Of a stretch of 37,507 bases of DNA, positions 14,446 through 21,853 are shown one piece after another (position 1 is the first letter of the stretch; every line of letters begins with the position of its first letter). Position numbers and translations under genes: made by a program. The notes beneath the pieces are model-generated. The model did no database searches. It was not told the origin of the DNA and saw nothing but the letters and a program-made list of their open reading frames with translations. The stretch spans positions 1 to 37,507 of the forward strand of contig CAZCQP010000028.1 of the NCBI GenBank assembly GCA_964500895.1. The letters run 5' to 3'. Source of the stretch: CAZCQP01 sp964500895 (GTDB lineage Bacteria > Bacillota > Clostridia > Lachnospirales > JAISER01).

Positions 14446-16254
14446 ATGAACAGACAACAAAAAATCCGAAATTTTTGTATCATTGCCCATATCGACCATG
14501 GCAAGTCTACGTTGGCAGACCGGCTGATTCAAAAGTCTGGCCTGCTGACAGAGCGGGAAATGCAGGAACAGGTGCTGGACAACATGGACCTGGAAAGAGA
14601 GCGTGGCATTACCATCAAAGCACAGGCTGTGCGCCTGGTGCATAAGGCTGCCGATGGCGAGGAATATATTTTAAACTTAATCGACACCCCCGGCCATGTG
14701 GACTTCAACTACGAGGTATCCCGGAGTATTGCCGCCTGTGAAGGGGCTATTCTGGTGGTGGATGCCGCCCAAGGGGTAGAAGCCCAAACGTTGGCCAACG
14801 TGTACATGGCCATTGACCATAACCTGGACATTGTGCCGGCAATTAATAAAATAGACCTACCCAGTGCCAACCCGGCAAATGCGGTGAAGGAAATTGAGGA
14901 CATCATTGGCATTGTGGCCGAGGATGCCCCCCAAATTTCTGCCAAAGCAGACATTAATATTCACCAGGTATTTGATCGCATTGTGTCGGACATTCGCTGC
15001 CCCGGCGGGGACGAAGATGCCCCGTTAAAGGCCATGATTTTTGACTCTTTCTATGATGCTTACCGGGGTGTCATTGTGTTCATGCGGGTGGTAGACGGCA
15101 GCGTGAAAAAAGGGGACACCGTGTTGTTCATGGCCACTGGGGCCAAGTTCGACGTGGTGGAAGTGGGTATTTTCGCCCCAGGCCGCTTTGTGCCCTGCGA
15201 CGAGCTTCGGGCTGGTGAAGTAGGTTATTTACAAGCCAGCATTAAAAACGTGCAGGACACGAAGATTGGTGATACAGTCACACTGGCCAACAACCCCACC
15301 AAAGAGCCTTTTGAAGGGTATAAAGCCGTTACCAGCATGGTGTATTGCGGCATTTTCCCGGCGGACGGTTCCAAGTATCAAGATGTGCGGGAAGCGCTGG
15401 AAAAGTTGACGCTGAATGATGCCGCCCTGCAATATGAGCCGGAAACTTCCGTGGCTCTTGGGTTTGGCTTCCGGTGCGGCTTTTTAGGGCTTTTGCATCT
15501 GGAAATTGTGCAGGAACGGCTGGAACGAGAGTATAACCTAGACCTGGTCACCACCGCACCCAGCGTTATTTATAAAGTGTATTTAACCGACGATACAGTC
15601 ATTGATTTGTCCAACCCTAACGATTTACCAGACCCCACCAAGATTGTTAAAATGGAAGAGCCTATGGTGCGCGCGGAAATTATTTTGCCATCCTCCTACA
15701 TTGGGGCCATCATGGAACTGTGCCAGCAACGGCGTGGGGAATATCTGGGAATGGATTACCTGGAAGAAACACGGGCGATGCTGAAATACGAAATGCCTTT
15801 GAATGAAATCATTTATGACTTTTTCGATGTGCTTAAATCCCGCAGCCGTGGGTATGCTTCCTTCGACTACGAGTTTTTGGGCTATCAAGAGTCCGACCTG
15901 GTGAAGCTGGATATGCTGGTGAACCATGAGCCGGTGGATGCATTGTCCTTCATCGTCCATCGTTCCACCGCCTATGAGCGGGGCCGGAAAATGGCGGAAC
16001 GGCTGAAAAAAGAAATTCCCCGCCACCTGTTTGAAATTCCCATTCAGGCGGCCGTGGGCAACAAAATCATCGCCAGAGAAACGGTGAGCGCTGTGCGCAA
16101 AGACGTGCTGGCCAAATGCTACGGCGGTGACATTACCAGAAAGAAAAAGCTGTTAGAGAAACAAAAAGAAGGCAAGAAGCGGATGCGGCAAATCGGCAGT
16201 GTAGAAGTGCCCCAGTCTGCCTTCATGAGTGTGTTAAAACTGGATGAGGATTAA
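14446..16254 (+). CDS. lepA: Elongation factor 4 (back-translocating GTPase LepA)
   Basis: 602 residues, the usual length. The GTPase domain has AHIDHGKST (G1), RGITIK (G2), DTPGHVDF (G3) and NKID (G4). EF-G-like domains II, III and V follow, then the LepA-specific C-terminal domain with a KKKLLEKQKEGKKRM basic stretch. It binds ribosomes and acts in translation elongation or biogenesis. ATG 14446 gives the typical N-terminus MNRQQKIRNFCIIAH; AGGAGG lies about 14 nt upstream, rather far but the only candidate. Sixteen more in-frame codons are visible upstream but begin at the expected transcription start. The stop overlaps the next gene's ATG as TAATG. In many Firmicutes lepA sits beside spoIIP; here they are 3 kb apart and on opposite strands. 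Confidence 0.95.
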   Translation: MNRQQKIRNFCIIAHIDHGKSTLADRLIQKSGLLTEREMQEQVLDNMDLERERGITIKAQAVRLVHKAADGEEYILNLIDTPGHVDFNYEVSRSIAACEGAILVVDAAQGVEAQTLANVYMAIDHNLDIVPAINKIDLPSANPANAVKEIEDIIGIVAEDAPQISAKADINIHQVFDRIVSDIRCPGGDEDAPLKAMIFDSFYDAYRGVIVFMRVVDGSVKKGDTVLFMATGAKFDVVEVGIFAPGRFVPCDELRAGEVGYLQASIKNVQDTKIGDTVTLANNPTKEPFEGYKAVTSMVYCGIFPADGSKYQDVREALEKLTLNDAALQYEPETSVALGFGFRCGFLGLLHLEIVQERLEREYNLDLVTTAPSVIYKVYLTDDTVIDLSNPNDLPDPTKIVKMEEPMVRAEIILPSSYIGAIMELCQQRRGEYLGMDYLEETRAMLKYEMPLNEIIYDFFDVLKSRSRGYASFDYEFLGYQESDLVKLDMLVNHEPVDALSFIVHRSTAYERGRKMAERLKKEIPRHLFEIPIQAAVGNKIIARETVSAVRKDVLAKCYGGDITRKKKLLEKQKEGKKRMRQIGSVEVPQSAFMSVLKLDED

Positions 16255-16814
16255 TGGAAGCTCACATTAAGTTTGGCTTTGTGGCACTGTGTTTGTTGCT
16301 GTGCCTGTCCTACGGTAACCATGTGGCTCAAGAAGAAGATGCCCAGTGGCTGCGGTGCGCCATGTTTTGCACTGTAGCCGCCGACTTTGCCTTGCTTATT
16401 CTAAACTGGAAGACGCTGGGGGTGGCATTTTTTGGGGCTGTGCAGTTGTGCTACGGGAAACGGTATCATGGCCGGTGGCTGCCTCAATGGCCTATTGGGT
16501 TAAAGGTGGCAGCTGTTGTTATTGTTGTGCTGGTTGCTGGCCGGTTTTCCTTGCTGTATGGGTTATCCGCAGGTTACGCCATGCTTTTTGCCCATAATCT
16601 TTACAGGGTGTTTCAGTATGCCCATGAAAAAACCATGCCCGCCATCAACCATTTGCTGTGTTGTGTGGGCATGGTTTTGTTTGCTTTGTGCGACATCAAC
16701 GTGGCGCTGTACAACGTCCTCGGCTACAAAACGGCTTTTGTGACGTTGGTGTGGGTGTTCTATGCTCCGTCCCAACTGTGCTTGGCATTGAGTGGAAAGC
16801 GCTTTAGCCGGTAA
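16254..16814 (+). CDS. Unknown multi-pass membrane protein
   Basis: 186 residues with about six or seven hydrophobic segments (near 5-22, 34-52, 55-68, 82-98, 100-116, 130-152 and 160-178) joined by short loops. I recognise no family motif. It starts within the lepA stop codon (TAATG), so it is translated from the lepA message, probably by coupling; no separate ribosome site or promoter is seen. It ends 9 nt before the stop of a convergent gene. Function is not predictable from sequence; a transporter-like or enzyme-anchor role is equally possible. Confidence 0.7.
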   Translation: MEAHIKFGFVALCLLLCLSYGNHVAQEEDAQWLRCAMFCTVAADFALLILNWKTLGVAFFGAVQLCYGKRYHGRWLPQWPIGLKVAAVVIVVLVAGRFSLLYGLSAGYAMLFAHNLYRVFQYAHEKTMPAINHLLCCVGMVLFALCDINVALYNVLGYKTAFVTLVWVFYAPSQLCLALSGKRFSR

Positions 16815-16823
16815 AGTAGAAAG

Positions 16824-17450
16824 CTATTCAAGCAATTGTTTTTTCAAATCTTCCACATCGGTGATAAAATCTGGCTCTACGCCAATCACATCCAGTAAAT
16901 CATATAACTCAAAGGTGTGTTCACGGTATTTTTGGGCACATACCATGTTCATGGTTATGGGCATGATGGTTCCTGAATATATTTGTTCGTCATAGGCTTC
17001 GTTGAATTCGTCTCCAAAGGCATTTGAATTTTCCACCAAACCAGCCACATTGGCATACACATTCACGAAAGTGAGGTATGCGTCCCGGGAAGCGATCGTC
17101 GTTTCTTTGGGGTAACTTATAGAAGGGTGGGCTTTGGCAATCAGCAGGTCATAAGCATGAAGCATTTCTTCCTGCCAAAAGGTTTTGTAAAGGGCCGTAT
17201 CCCTTTTGATTGCTAACGTTGTGCTGCCTTTCCAGCCATAGGTGTTAAAGGTGTTATCAATGGGGTTATTTGCTTTTAAACAATCGCTAACGTTTTCATA
17301 GATTAATTCTGTTACTTCTGTAGATGCAACCGGTGTTGGGGTGGCTGCTTCAACCACCGTTTCCATTGGGATTGAGCCAAGGAAAAAGTACACATTGAAT
17401 AGGATGCTTACTGTGCATATTACAGCAATGGCGGTGGATGGTTTTTTCAA
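16824..17450 (-). CDS. Unknown membrane-anchored extracytoplasmic protein
   Basis: About 208 residues. An N-terminal hydrophobic segment (AIAVICTVSILFNVYFFLG) acts as signal or anchor, followed by a Thr/Pro/Ala-rich linker and a helical domain rich in acidic and aromatic residues. Only one Cys lies shortly after the linker, and there is no lipobox. I recognise no family. The start is uncertain: TTG 17450 has GAAGGTG about 6 nt upstream and gives MKKPSTAIAV, while GTG 17459 adds three codons but sits on the ribosome site itself. It follows the next small membrane gene by about 24 nt and is probably in the same operon. Confidence 0.6.
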   Translation of the reverse strand: MKKPSTAIAVICTVSILFNVYFFLGSIPMETVVEAATPTPVASTEVTELIYENVSDCLKANNPIDNTFNTYGWKGSTTLAIKRDTALYKTFWQEEMLHAYDLLIAKAHPSISYPKETTIASRDAYLTFVNVYANVAGLVENSNAFGDEFNEAYDEQIYSGTIMPITMNMVCAQKYREHTFELYDLLDVIGVEPDFITDVEDLKKQLLE

Positions 17451-17474
17451 AATGGACACCTTCTTTAGGTATAA

Positions 17475-17855
17475 TTATTGACTTAGGCTGCTTGCCCATA
17501 ACAGCATTATAGGGAATGGGTCGCTGAGGATTGAAAGATATAAACAAGTTTTTAGAAACCTTCGGATGCGTTTGTTAACATCTTTTTTAGAGAAATGTAC
17601 ATAAGCTTTATAGATAATGTTACCCAAAATGCCGAAAGAATTGATGGCGATTAGGTAGTTGCCATAAGCATCCGGCGATATATTGATAAATAAAATAAAA
17701 ACAATCCAGGAGACGGGTAGGCCAATGATGAACATGACAATCAGCCTTAATACCTGTTTGGCACGATGGTTTGTCACTATAAAACTGACAATAAATAAAA
17801 TACCGCTAAATCCCAAAAGGAACAGCATGAAACCGGCAAAAAATACTACGCCCAT
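17475..17855 (-). CDS. Unknown small membrane protein
   Basis: 126 residues with three clear hydrophobic segments at about 4-27, 36-57 and 66-82 and a weaker one near the C-terminus, separated by basic loops (NHRAKQ, SKKDVNKRIRR). The protein has no recognised motif. GGAGGTGG lies about 7 nt before ATG 17855. It is followed within about 24 nt by the anchored protein gene, and the GyrI-like gene upstream ends 28 nt before it. The three may form one accessory operon with no assigned function. Confidence 0.6.
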   Translation of the reverse strand: MGVVFFAGFMLFLLGFSGILFIVSFIVTNHRAKQVLRLIVMFIIGLPVSWIVFILFINISPDAYGNYLIAINSFGILGNIIYKAYVHFSKKDVNKRIRRFLKTCLYLSILSDPFPIMLLWASSLSQ

Positions 17856-17883
17856 ATGGCCACCACCTCCAGTTTAAAATAGT

Positions 17884-18489
17884 TTAAACATTGGCTACTG
17901 TGTACCGCAAAATGGTTTTCAATTTATCCCGTTCCACTTTTCTGGCATCGGAGAGGTAGATTTCTCTGTGGGTGTCTGCATTGCGCTCAAGGCTGTTTTC
18001 AGCTAGAAGTTGCTGCATAAGCCCAAAGCTTTGGGGTTCGTTATCATAATCCCCCACGTGCATCATTTGAACAGACAAGCCATCTGCCATTTCACAAAAG
18101 AATGCCTGGTCTAATAGGGGATGAGGCTTCTTCTTTTTTGTGGCTTCCAGTGCCCGTTGGGCCACTTCTTCCGTAACAAAATCTGGCTGTCTTATCATGA
18201 TGGTGTAAGCGTAGCTGTTTTTGTCTGCCACATTACAAGCCTCCCATACGCCTTCAAGGGGGTATACGGTGTATTCAAAGTAGCCGTCTGGGGTGAAGCC
18301 AGACTTTGGCATCATTCTAACGGCATAGGACAGGGCATAAAGCACCCCAATCCGCTCAGCAAAATCTTCGTCATTGGGGTTTCCTTGACCTTTGATGGCA
18401 AAAAACTTCTGGTTAGGAACGGTAATGATTTCAGGTTGCTGTTTGGGGTTGTAAAGTTCTTTTTCGTGTTTTTTCCATTCGTGCTTCAT
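17884..18489 (-). CDS. GyrI-like small-molecule-binding domain protein
   Basis: 201 residues. The N-terminal part (KHEWKKHEKELYNPKQQPE) and the block VPNQKFFAIKGQGNPNDEDF followed by RIGVLYALSYAVRMMP are typical of stand-alone GyrI-like/SHS2-fold proteins of Firmicutes. These resemble the effector-binding half of multidrug-responsive AraC/MerR regulators but lack the DNA-binding domain. They bind or hydrolyse small hydrophobic compounds; the ligand here is unknown. AAGGAG precedes the ATG by about 8 nt. Its upstream region holds the MITE-like element, whose left end is 55 nt from the ATG, so expression may start inside or beyond that element. Confidence 0.75.
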   Translation of the reverse strand: MKHEWKKHEKELYNPKQQPEIITVPNQKFFAIKGQGNPNDEDFAERIGVLYALSYAVRMMPKSGFTPDGYFEYTVYPLEGVWEACNVADKNSYAYTIMIRQPDFVTEEVAQRALEATKKKKPHPLLDQAFFCEMADGLSVQMMHVGDYDNEPQSFGLMQQLLAENSLERNADTHREIYLSDARKVERDKLKTILRYTVANV

Positions 18490-18544
18490 GTAAAACGCTC
18501 CTTGTGTTATGATTTTGTTGGGCTGTATGGTTGTTTTGTATTAG

Positions 18545-18705
18545 GGAGTGTTCCCACAAGCTAACGACAATCTTTTCGGCTGAATTTGCGCCCTTCGTTG
18601 TCAGCTGTGCTAGCCATAATTTCCGATTATGCCGTCGCACAGCTTTCTAGAATGGCGGAAATTCAGACTCGAAAATATTGCCATTCCATTAGTGGGAACA
18701 CACCC
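18545..18705. mobile_element. MITE-like palindromic element, 161 bp, TA target duplication
   Basis: The ends are inverted copies: GGGAGTGTTCCCAC on the left and GTGGGAACACACCC on the right (13 of 14 match), each flanked by TA (18543-18544 and 18706-18707). The interior continues as a long imperfect palindrome: CTGAATTT with AAATTCAG, CAGCTGTGC with GCACAGC, and CATAAT-TTCCG-ATTATG at the centre. There is no reading frame for a transposase. A TA duplication with GGG-starting ends fits non-autonomous relatives of IS630/mariner elements. It lies between the VOC gene and the GyrI-like gene, and its first base completes the VOC stop codon. Confidence 0.7.
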
Positions 18706-19088
18706 TAAACCGTTACTTCAATTTGGTTTCTCTCAATGTCTACGATGCAGCTTTCATAGTAGCCGTCACCGGTGGTTCTGGGGCCGCTCACCACTTCATA
18801 CCCATCGGCCTGAAGTGTGGCTGTCAGTGCGTTTACCTGCGCTTGGCTGCCCACGCTAAAGGCAATATGGGCAAAACCCGTTCTGGCAAGGGGTTTGTCC
18901 ATATCATACATGTGCGGCTTGGTCATGATTTCCAAACGTGTTGCATCATCAAAGGTTAAAAAGTAAGACTTAAAACCCGTGTTTTTATTGTGATAACCAT
19001 CATTGGACTGTGCGCCAAAATAATGCTGGAAAAAATGTTTGGCTTTTTCCAAATCATTCACGTACATGGCAACATGCTCAATTTTCAT
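18705..19088 (-). CDS. VOC (glyoxalase/dioxygenase) family protein
   Basis: 127 residues with two beta-alpha-beta-beta-beta modules. Probable metal-binding positions are H5 (IEHVAMYV), a Glu in RLEIM, H74 in GFAHIAFSV and a Glu near the end (NQIEVTV), the pattern of glyoxalase I-like proteins. The substrate is not predictable. GGGAGG lies 7 nt before the ATG. The stop codon TAG is made of the TA target duplication plus the first G of the MITE-like element, so the insertion landed exactly at the gene's end; the original stop may have been a different TAn codon or lain further on. Confidence 0.8.
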   Translation of the reverse strand: MKIEHVAMYVNDLEKAKHFFQHYFGAQSNDGYHNKNTGFKSYFLTFDDATRLEIMTKPHMYDMDKPLARTGFAHIAFSVGSQAQVNALTATLQADGYEVVSGPRTTGDGYYESCIVDIERNQIEVTV

Positions 19089-19115
19089 AATAAAACCTCC
19101 CTACCAGCGTTTTGT

Positions 19116-19121
19116 ATTATA
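19116..19121 (-). promoter_or_regulatory. Putative -10 box of the VOC gene
   Basis: A perfect TATAAT on the - strand, 27 nt before the ATG; no convincing -35 at 17 nt. The 77-nt gap to spoIIP has no clear terminator, so read-through from spoIIP is also possible. Confidence 0.4.
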
Positions 19122-19165
19122 TGCACAGAAAATTTTATCATAGTTTGCCCAGGCATTCAATGCCA

Positions 19166-20320
19166 TCACGGCAAAACAACTTGCGCCAACACTTCCGCCA
19201 AAGGCGCCACGGCGTTGCGGGCTTCTTCCTCTGTATTGGTTTGGGCGCCTACTTCAACCAGCAGGGATTTCGGGCGCATGTGCAAGCTGTAACGATACGC
19301 ATTGATGTAAACCTTGCGGGAGAAGCCAGGGTACAGGCTGTTGGCGGCCAACTGCATGTTAAAACTAAAGGCCAGATTGTCCTTTAAATTGGGGTTTGGC
19401 AGGCTGCTGATGTTTTCCAGCGTCCCTTCGTTGTAAAGCTTGCTGATGCCGTTTACAAACATAATTTGTGCAGTATCTTTGCCGTTGATGGTGGTGGCCA
19501 GTTTGGTGTTGTCCGGTACCCCGTCCCGGTGCAAGTCGATAACCACTTGAATGGAGGGGTTCTCCTTCAATATTTTAGAAATGACAGGCTCCATCCGTTC
19601 GTAAGCCCCCATCACTTGATATTTGCCGTTCACCACATCAAAATTGCCCACTTGGTGCATGGTTTCAATGCCGTATTGTTCCTCCAATGTTTTGCACAAC
19701 AGTTCCCCTACGCCCACCACGCCCTGGTCCTTCCCTTTGCTGTCGGCGTACATTTCGCTGGAATGGGTGTGGAAGACCAACACCTTGGGGCCTTTGGACG
19801 TATTGTTAATGGTTAAATCGGTTTTTAAAAAGTTGTCTATGTTAAAAAGGTCAACCGTTAAGTCTGTCCGGTTGTCCACGGCGTAGAATTTGTTTTTAAG
19901 CTGGGTGATGTCCCGCAAGGCATCCACATCATCAATGGTGAAGTGTTCCTTGTTAAAGTGGTTGTATATTTGGGACTTGTCCGTTTCAGGTTGAAAGATA
20001 ACATCCTGCAAGCCAATAATATCCGATTGCGCATCCACGGCTACGGCTTCCACCGGCTGGATGTTTTGCGAAGGGTTTTGGTTCACCACACCACCGGCAG
20101 CGTATACGGAGGTGACCAAGGTGTCGTCGTTATCGGGCAGTAGCACAAATAAAGATTTTACGCTGCTTTCCAGGTCGTAGCCCGGCAGTGTTTCATATAA
20201 GCAGAACTGTGCCAGCAACACGTCTTTGTTGTATGTAAAAAGCACAGCCAGCACCACCAATGAAAGCAGTAGCCCCTGTGCCGCTTTGTGCAAGTAATAT
20301 TCCACCCTGTTTTTGCGCAT
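19166..20320 (-). CDS. spoIIP: Stage II sporulation protein P (engulfment peptidoglycan hydrolase)
   Basis: 384 residues. A membrane anchor at about 13-30 (LLLSLVVLAVLF) is followed by an extracytoplasmic region; the catalytic domain starts near residue 178. Hallmarks are VLVFHTHSSEMY (H184, H186, E189), IDLHRDG (H264) and near the end LLVEVGAQTNTEEEARNAV. SpoIIP is an amidase/endopeptidase that works with SpoIID and SpoIIM to drive septal thinning and engulfment in the mother cell. ATG 20320 follows AGGAGGGGG. I could not find a good sigma-E promoter in the 194-nt upstream region. It is separated from lepA, its usual neighbour, by about 3 kb of accessory genes. Confidence 0.92.
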   Translation of the reverse strand: MRKNRVEYYLHKAAQGLLLSLVVLAVLFTYNKDVLLAQFCLYETLPGYDLESSVKSLFVLLPDNDDTLVTSVYAAGGVVNQNPSQNIQPVEAVAVDAQSDIIGLQDVIFQPETDKSQIYNHFNKEHFTIDDVDALRDITQLKNKFYAVDNRTDLTVDLFNIDNFLKTDLTINNTSKGPKVLVFHTHSSEMYADSKGKDQGVVGVGELLCKTLEEQYGIETMHQVGNFDVVNGKYQVMGAYERMEPVISKILKENPSIQVVIDLHRDGVPDNTKLATTINGKDTAQIMFVNGISKLYNEGTLENISSLPNPNLKDNLAFSFNMQLAANSLYPGFSRKVYINAYRYSLHMRPKSLLVEVGAQTNTEEEARNAVAPLAEVLAQVVLP

Positions 20321-20471
20321 AAGTATATTAGCCCCCTCCTAGAACGTGTTTGAAAAATCATTTTACCCATTGGTAACGAGTTTTCAACACTGCCCAGTTC
20401 AATTAAATATATTCAATATTGGGCTGGCCTATGCCTGCATAATGCCATTGCGAAAATCGCAACACTAACGC

Positions 20472-20500
20472 TTGCAACATGCGCGCATTGCATGTAAAAT
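20472..20500 (+). promoter_or_regulatory. Promoter of the LemA-family gene
   Basis: TTGCAA (20472-20477) is followed after 17 nt by TAAAAT (20495-20500), 23 nt before ATG 20524. The spacer includes ATGCGCGCAT, a short perfect palindrome. Confidence 0.55.
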
Positions 20501-20523
20501 GATAGAAATGGGGGTTGTGTGCA

Positions 20524-21042
20524 ATGACTTACGGTTTATTAGGGGTAATTCTTGCCCTGTGTGCAACGGGTTTAGGTTCATATATGGTGTTGAAAAAGAA
20601 GCGGGAAGCCATGCAGTCTAGCTGGCAACTGCTTAAAGCCCATGTAGACGATGTTTTAGGCTTGCTGCCGGGTTTGGTTAAGTGCATAAAGGCTGCCGAC
20701 TACCATGACCCAATGATGATGGATTGCTTTAGAAAAGCCCGAGATGGGGTTAAAAAACAAAAAGCGCAAAAAGCCCCCAAAGACTACTGGGAAGCTTATG
20801 CGTTTATGCAAAAGGGAATGAAGCGGCTGTCTGCCGCTAAACCTGAGGCGCTGTTTGCAGGAAACCCTGACTTCGACGCCTTATGGGAAGCAATGCTTAA
20901 ATACGATGAAAAGATTATATTTGAAAAAGACTTTTTTAATGCCCACGCCACAGCCTATAATCAGCTGGTTACACGCTTGCCTTTTGCAGTGGTGGCGGGC
21001 ATTGTGAACTATAAAATGAACAGCTATTTTGATGCAGTTTAA
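20524..21042 (+). CDS. LemA family protein
   Basis: 172 residues. One N-terminal membrane helix at about 3-22 is followed by a helical domain. SSWQLLKAHVDDVLGLLPGLVKCIK corresponds to the LemA stretch that usually ends in DLIPNLV, and the end (AYNQLVTRLPFAVVAGIVNYKMNSYFDAV) matches the conserved LemA C-terminus (aYN...FP..l.a...f....yF). LemA proteins are membrane-anchored helical bundles of unclear function. The match is partial, so this is a divergent member. ATG 20524 follows GGGGG by about 9 nt; a TTG three codons earlier is possible. It converges on csrA with a 4-nt gap. Confidence 0.7.
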   Translation: MTYGLLGVILALCATGLGSYMVLKKKREAMQSSWQLLKAHVDDVLGLLPGLVKCIKAADYHDPMMMDCFRKARDGVKKQKAQKAPKDYWEAYAFMQKGMKRLSAAKPEALFAGNPDFDALWEAMLKYDEKIIFEKDFFNAHATAYNQLVTRLPFAVVAGIVNYKMNSYFDAV

Positions 21043-21054
21043 CCTTTTAAGGTT
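21041..21054. terminator. Small palindrome at the lemA/csrA convergence
   Basis: AACCTTTTAAGGTT is self-complementary and includes both stop codons. It is too short to be a convincing terminator on its own, but it is the only candidate between these converging genes. Confidence 0.3.
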
Positions 21055-21289
21055 TTGGCTGTTCCGGCTTGATGCGTAGCAAATCTTTAATGGCGGCGAT
21101 GTTGGTATGCTTTGCAGCCTCCATGTTCTCCATTTGAATTTGCTCGAAAATTTCTTTTCTGTGCACAGCTATATTTTTGGGGGCCATAATGCCAAGCTTC
21201 ACTTGCTCCCCTTGAATGCCAATAATGACAACTTCAACATTGTCGCCAATGACAATGGATTCACCTTTTTTGCGTGTTAGGGCCAGCAT
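21047..21289 (-). CDS. csrA: Carbon storage regulator CsrA
   Basis: 80 residues. Residues 1-46 are the canonical CsrA barrel strands (MLALTRKKGESIVIGDNVEV, then QVKLGIMAPKNIAVHRKEIF). The remaining tail of about 30 residues is helical and somewhat longer than in many CsrA proteins. CsrA dimers bind GGA-containing leaders and block flagellin translation in Firmicutes. FliW, encoded just upstream, antagonises it. The gap from fliW is 8 nt with a GGTAGGTG ribosome site, so the two are coupled. It is the last gene of the flagellar operon. Confidence 0.96.
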   Translation of the reverse strand: MLALTRKKGESIVIGDNVEVVIIGIQGEQVKLGIMAPKNIAVHRKEIFEQIQMENMEAAKHTNIAAIKDLLRIKPEQPKP

Positions 21290-21297
21290 ACAATCAC

Positions 21298-21759
21298 CTA
21301 CCTTCTGTTATTAAGTTCTTCAAAAATCCGATACCGCACGGAATAATCCTCGTTGGTGGCAATGATTTGCTTACCCAGCCGGCTTAACGTGTTGATGACG
21401 ATAGGTGCTTTTAAATTCACGCTCATTTGGGTGATGTCCTCGGGAATAACGGCAATGTTATACACCAAAAATTCCTCCCGTATGTATTCCCCAAGGTCGG
21501 CAATGTCGTGGGTATTAATCGTCGGGTTGTATTCGGGCAAAACGGCAAACACATTCATTAACACAAAAGCCACGGACGGGTCGTCCAAAGATTGCAACCA
21601 CCAAAAAACGCCTCGGGTTTCCTCGGGGCTTTCTTCATGGCCATTTTCAAATAAAATGAAAGACTTGCAGTGAAAAAAGCCGGGTATGCCGTCCTGAAAC
21701 ATAATCACTTTGCTTTCATCCACATCAATTTCACCAAAATTTTTTGTTAAATAAATCAT
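21298..21759 (-). CDS. fliW: Flagellar assembly factor FliW (CsrA antagonist)
   Basis: 153 residues, the family length. Typical blocks are GEIDVDESKVIMFQDGIPGF, then LQSLDDPSVAFVLMNVF, VYNIAVIPEDITQMSVNLKAPIV in the middle, and NTLSRLGKQIIATNEDYSVR near the end. FliW binds flagellin when it is in excess and otherwise holds CsrA, linking flagellin level to translation. ATG 21759 has GGAGGA about 7 nt upstream; in-frame sequence upstream of this start overlaps a hairpin and is non-family. It is 94 nt after flgL, a gap that contains the hairpin at 21811-21845. Confidence 0.95.
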   Translation of the reverse strand: MIYLTKNFGEIDVDESKVIMFQDGIPGFFHCKSFILFENGHEESPEETRGVFWWLQSLDDPSVAFVLMNVFAVLPEYNPTINTHDIADLGEYIREEFLVYNIAVIPEDITQMSVNLKAPIVINTLSRLGKQIIATNEDYSVRYRIFEELNNRR

Positions 21760-21810
21760 ACGGTTCCTCCACTTTAAAAACATGTAGGCAGTTTGCCCAT
21801 GAAGCAAAGC

Positions 21811-21845
21811 ACAGTGCTTGCCGGCCAAAGGCGAACAAGCACTGT
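21811..21845 (-). terminator. Hairpin between flgL and fliW
   Basis: ACAGTGCTTG (21811-21820) pairs perfectly with CAAGCACTGT (21836-21845), and an inner GCC-AAA-GGC extends it. It lacks a T-run on the - strand, so it is better viewed as a processing, stability or partial-attenuation hairpin that could separate fliW-csrA levels from flgL. Confidence 0.55.
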
Positions 21846-21853
21846 CCTGTTGG

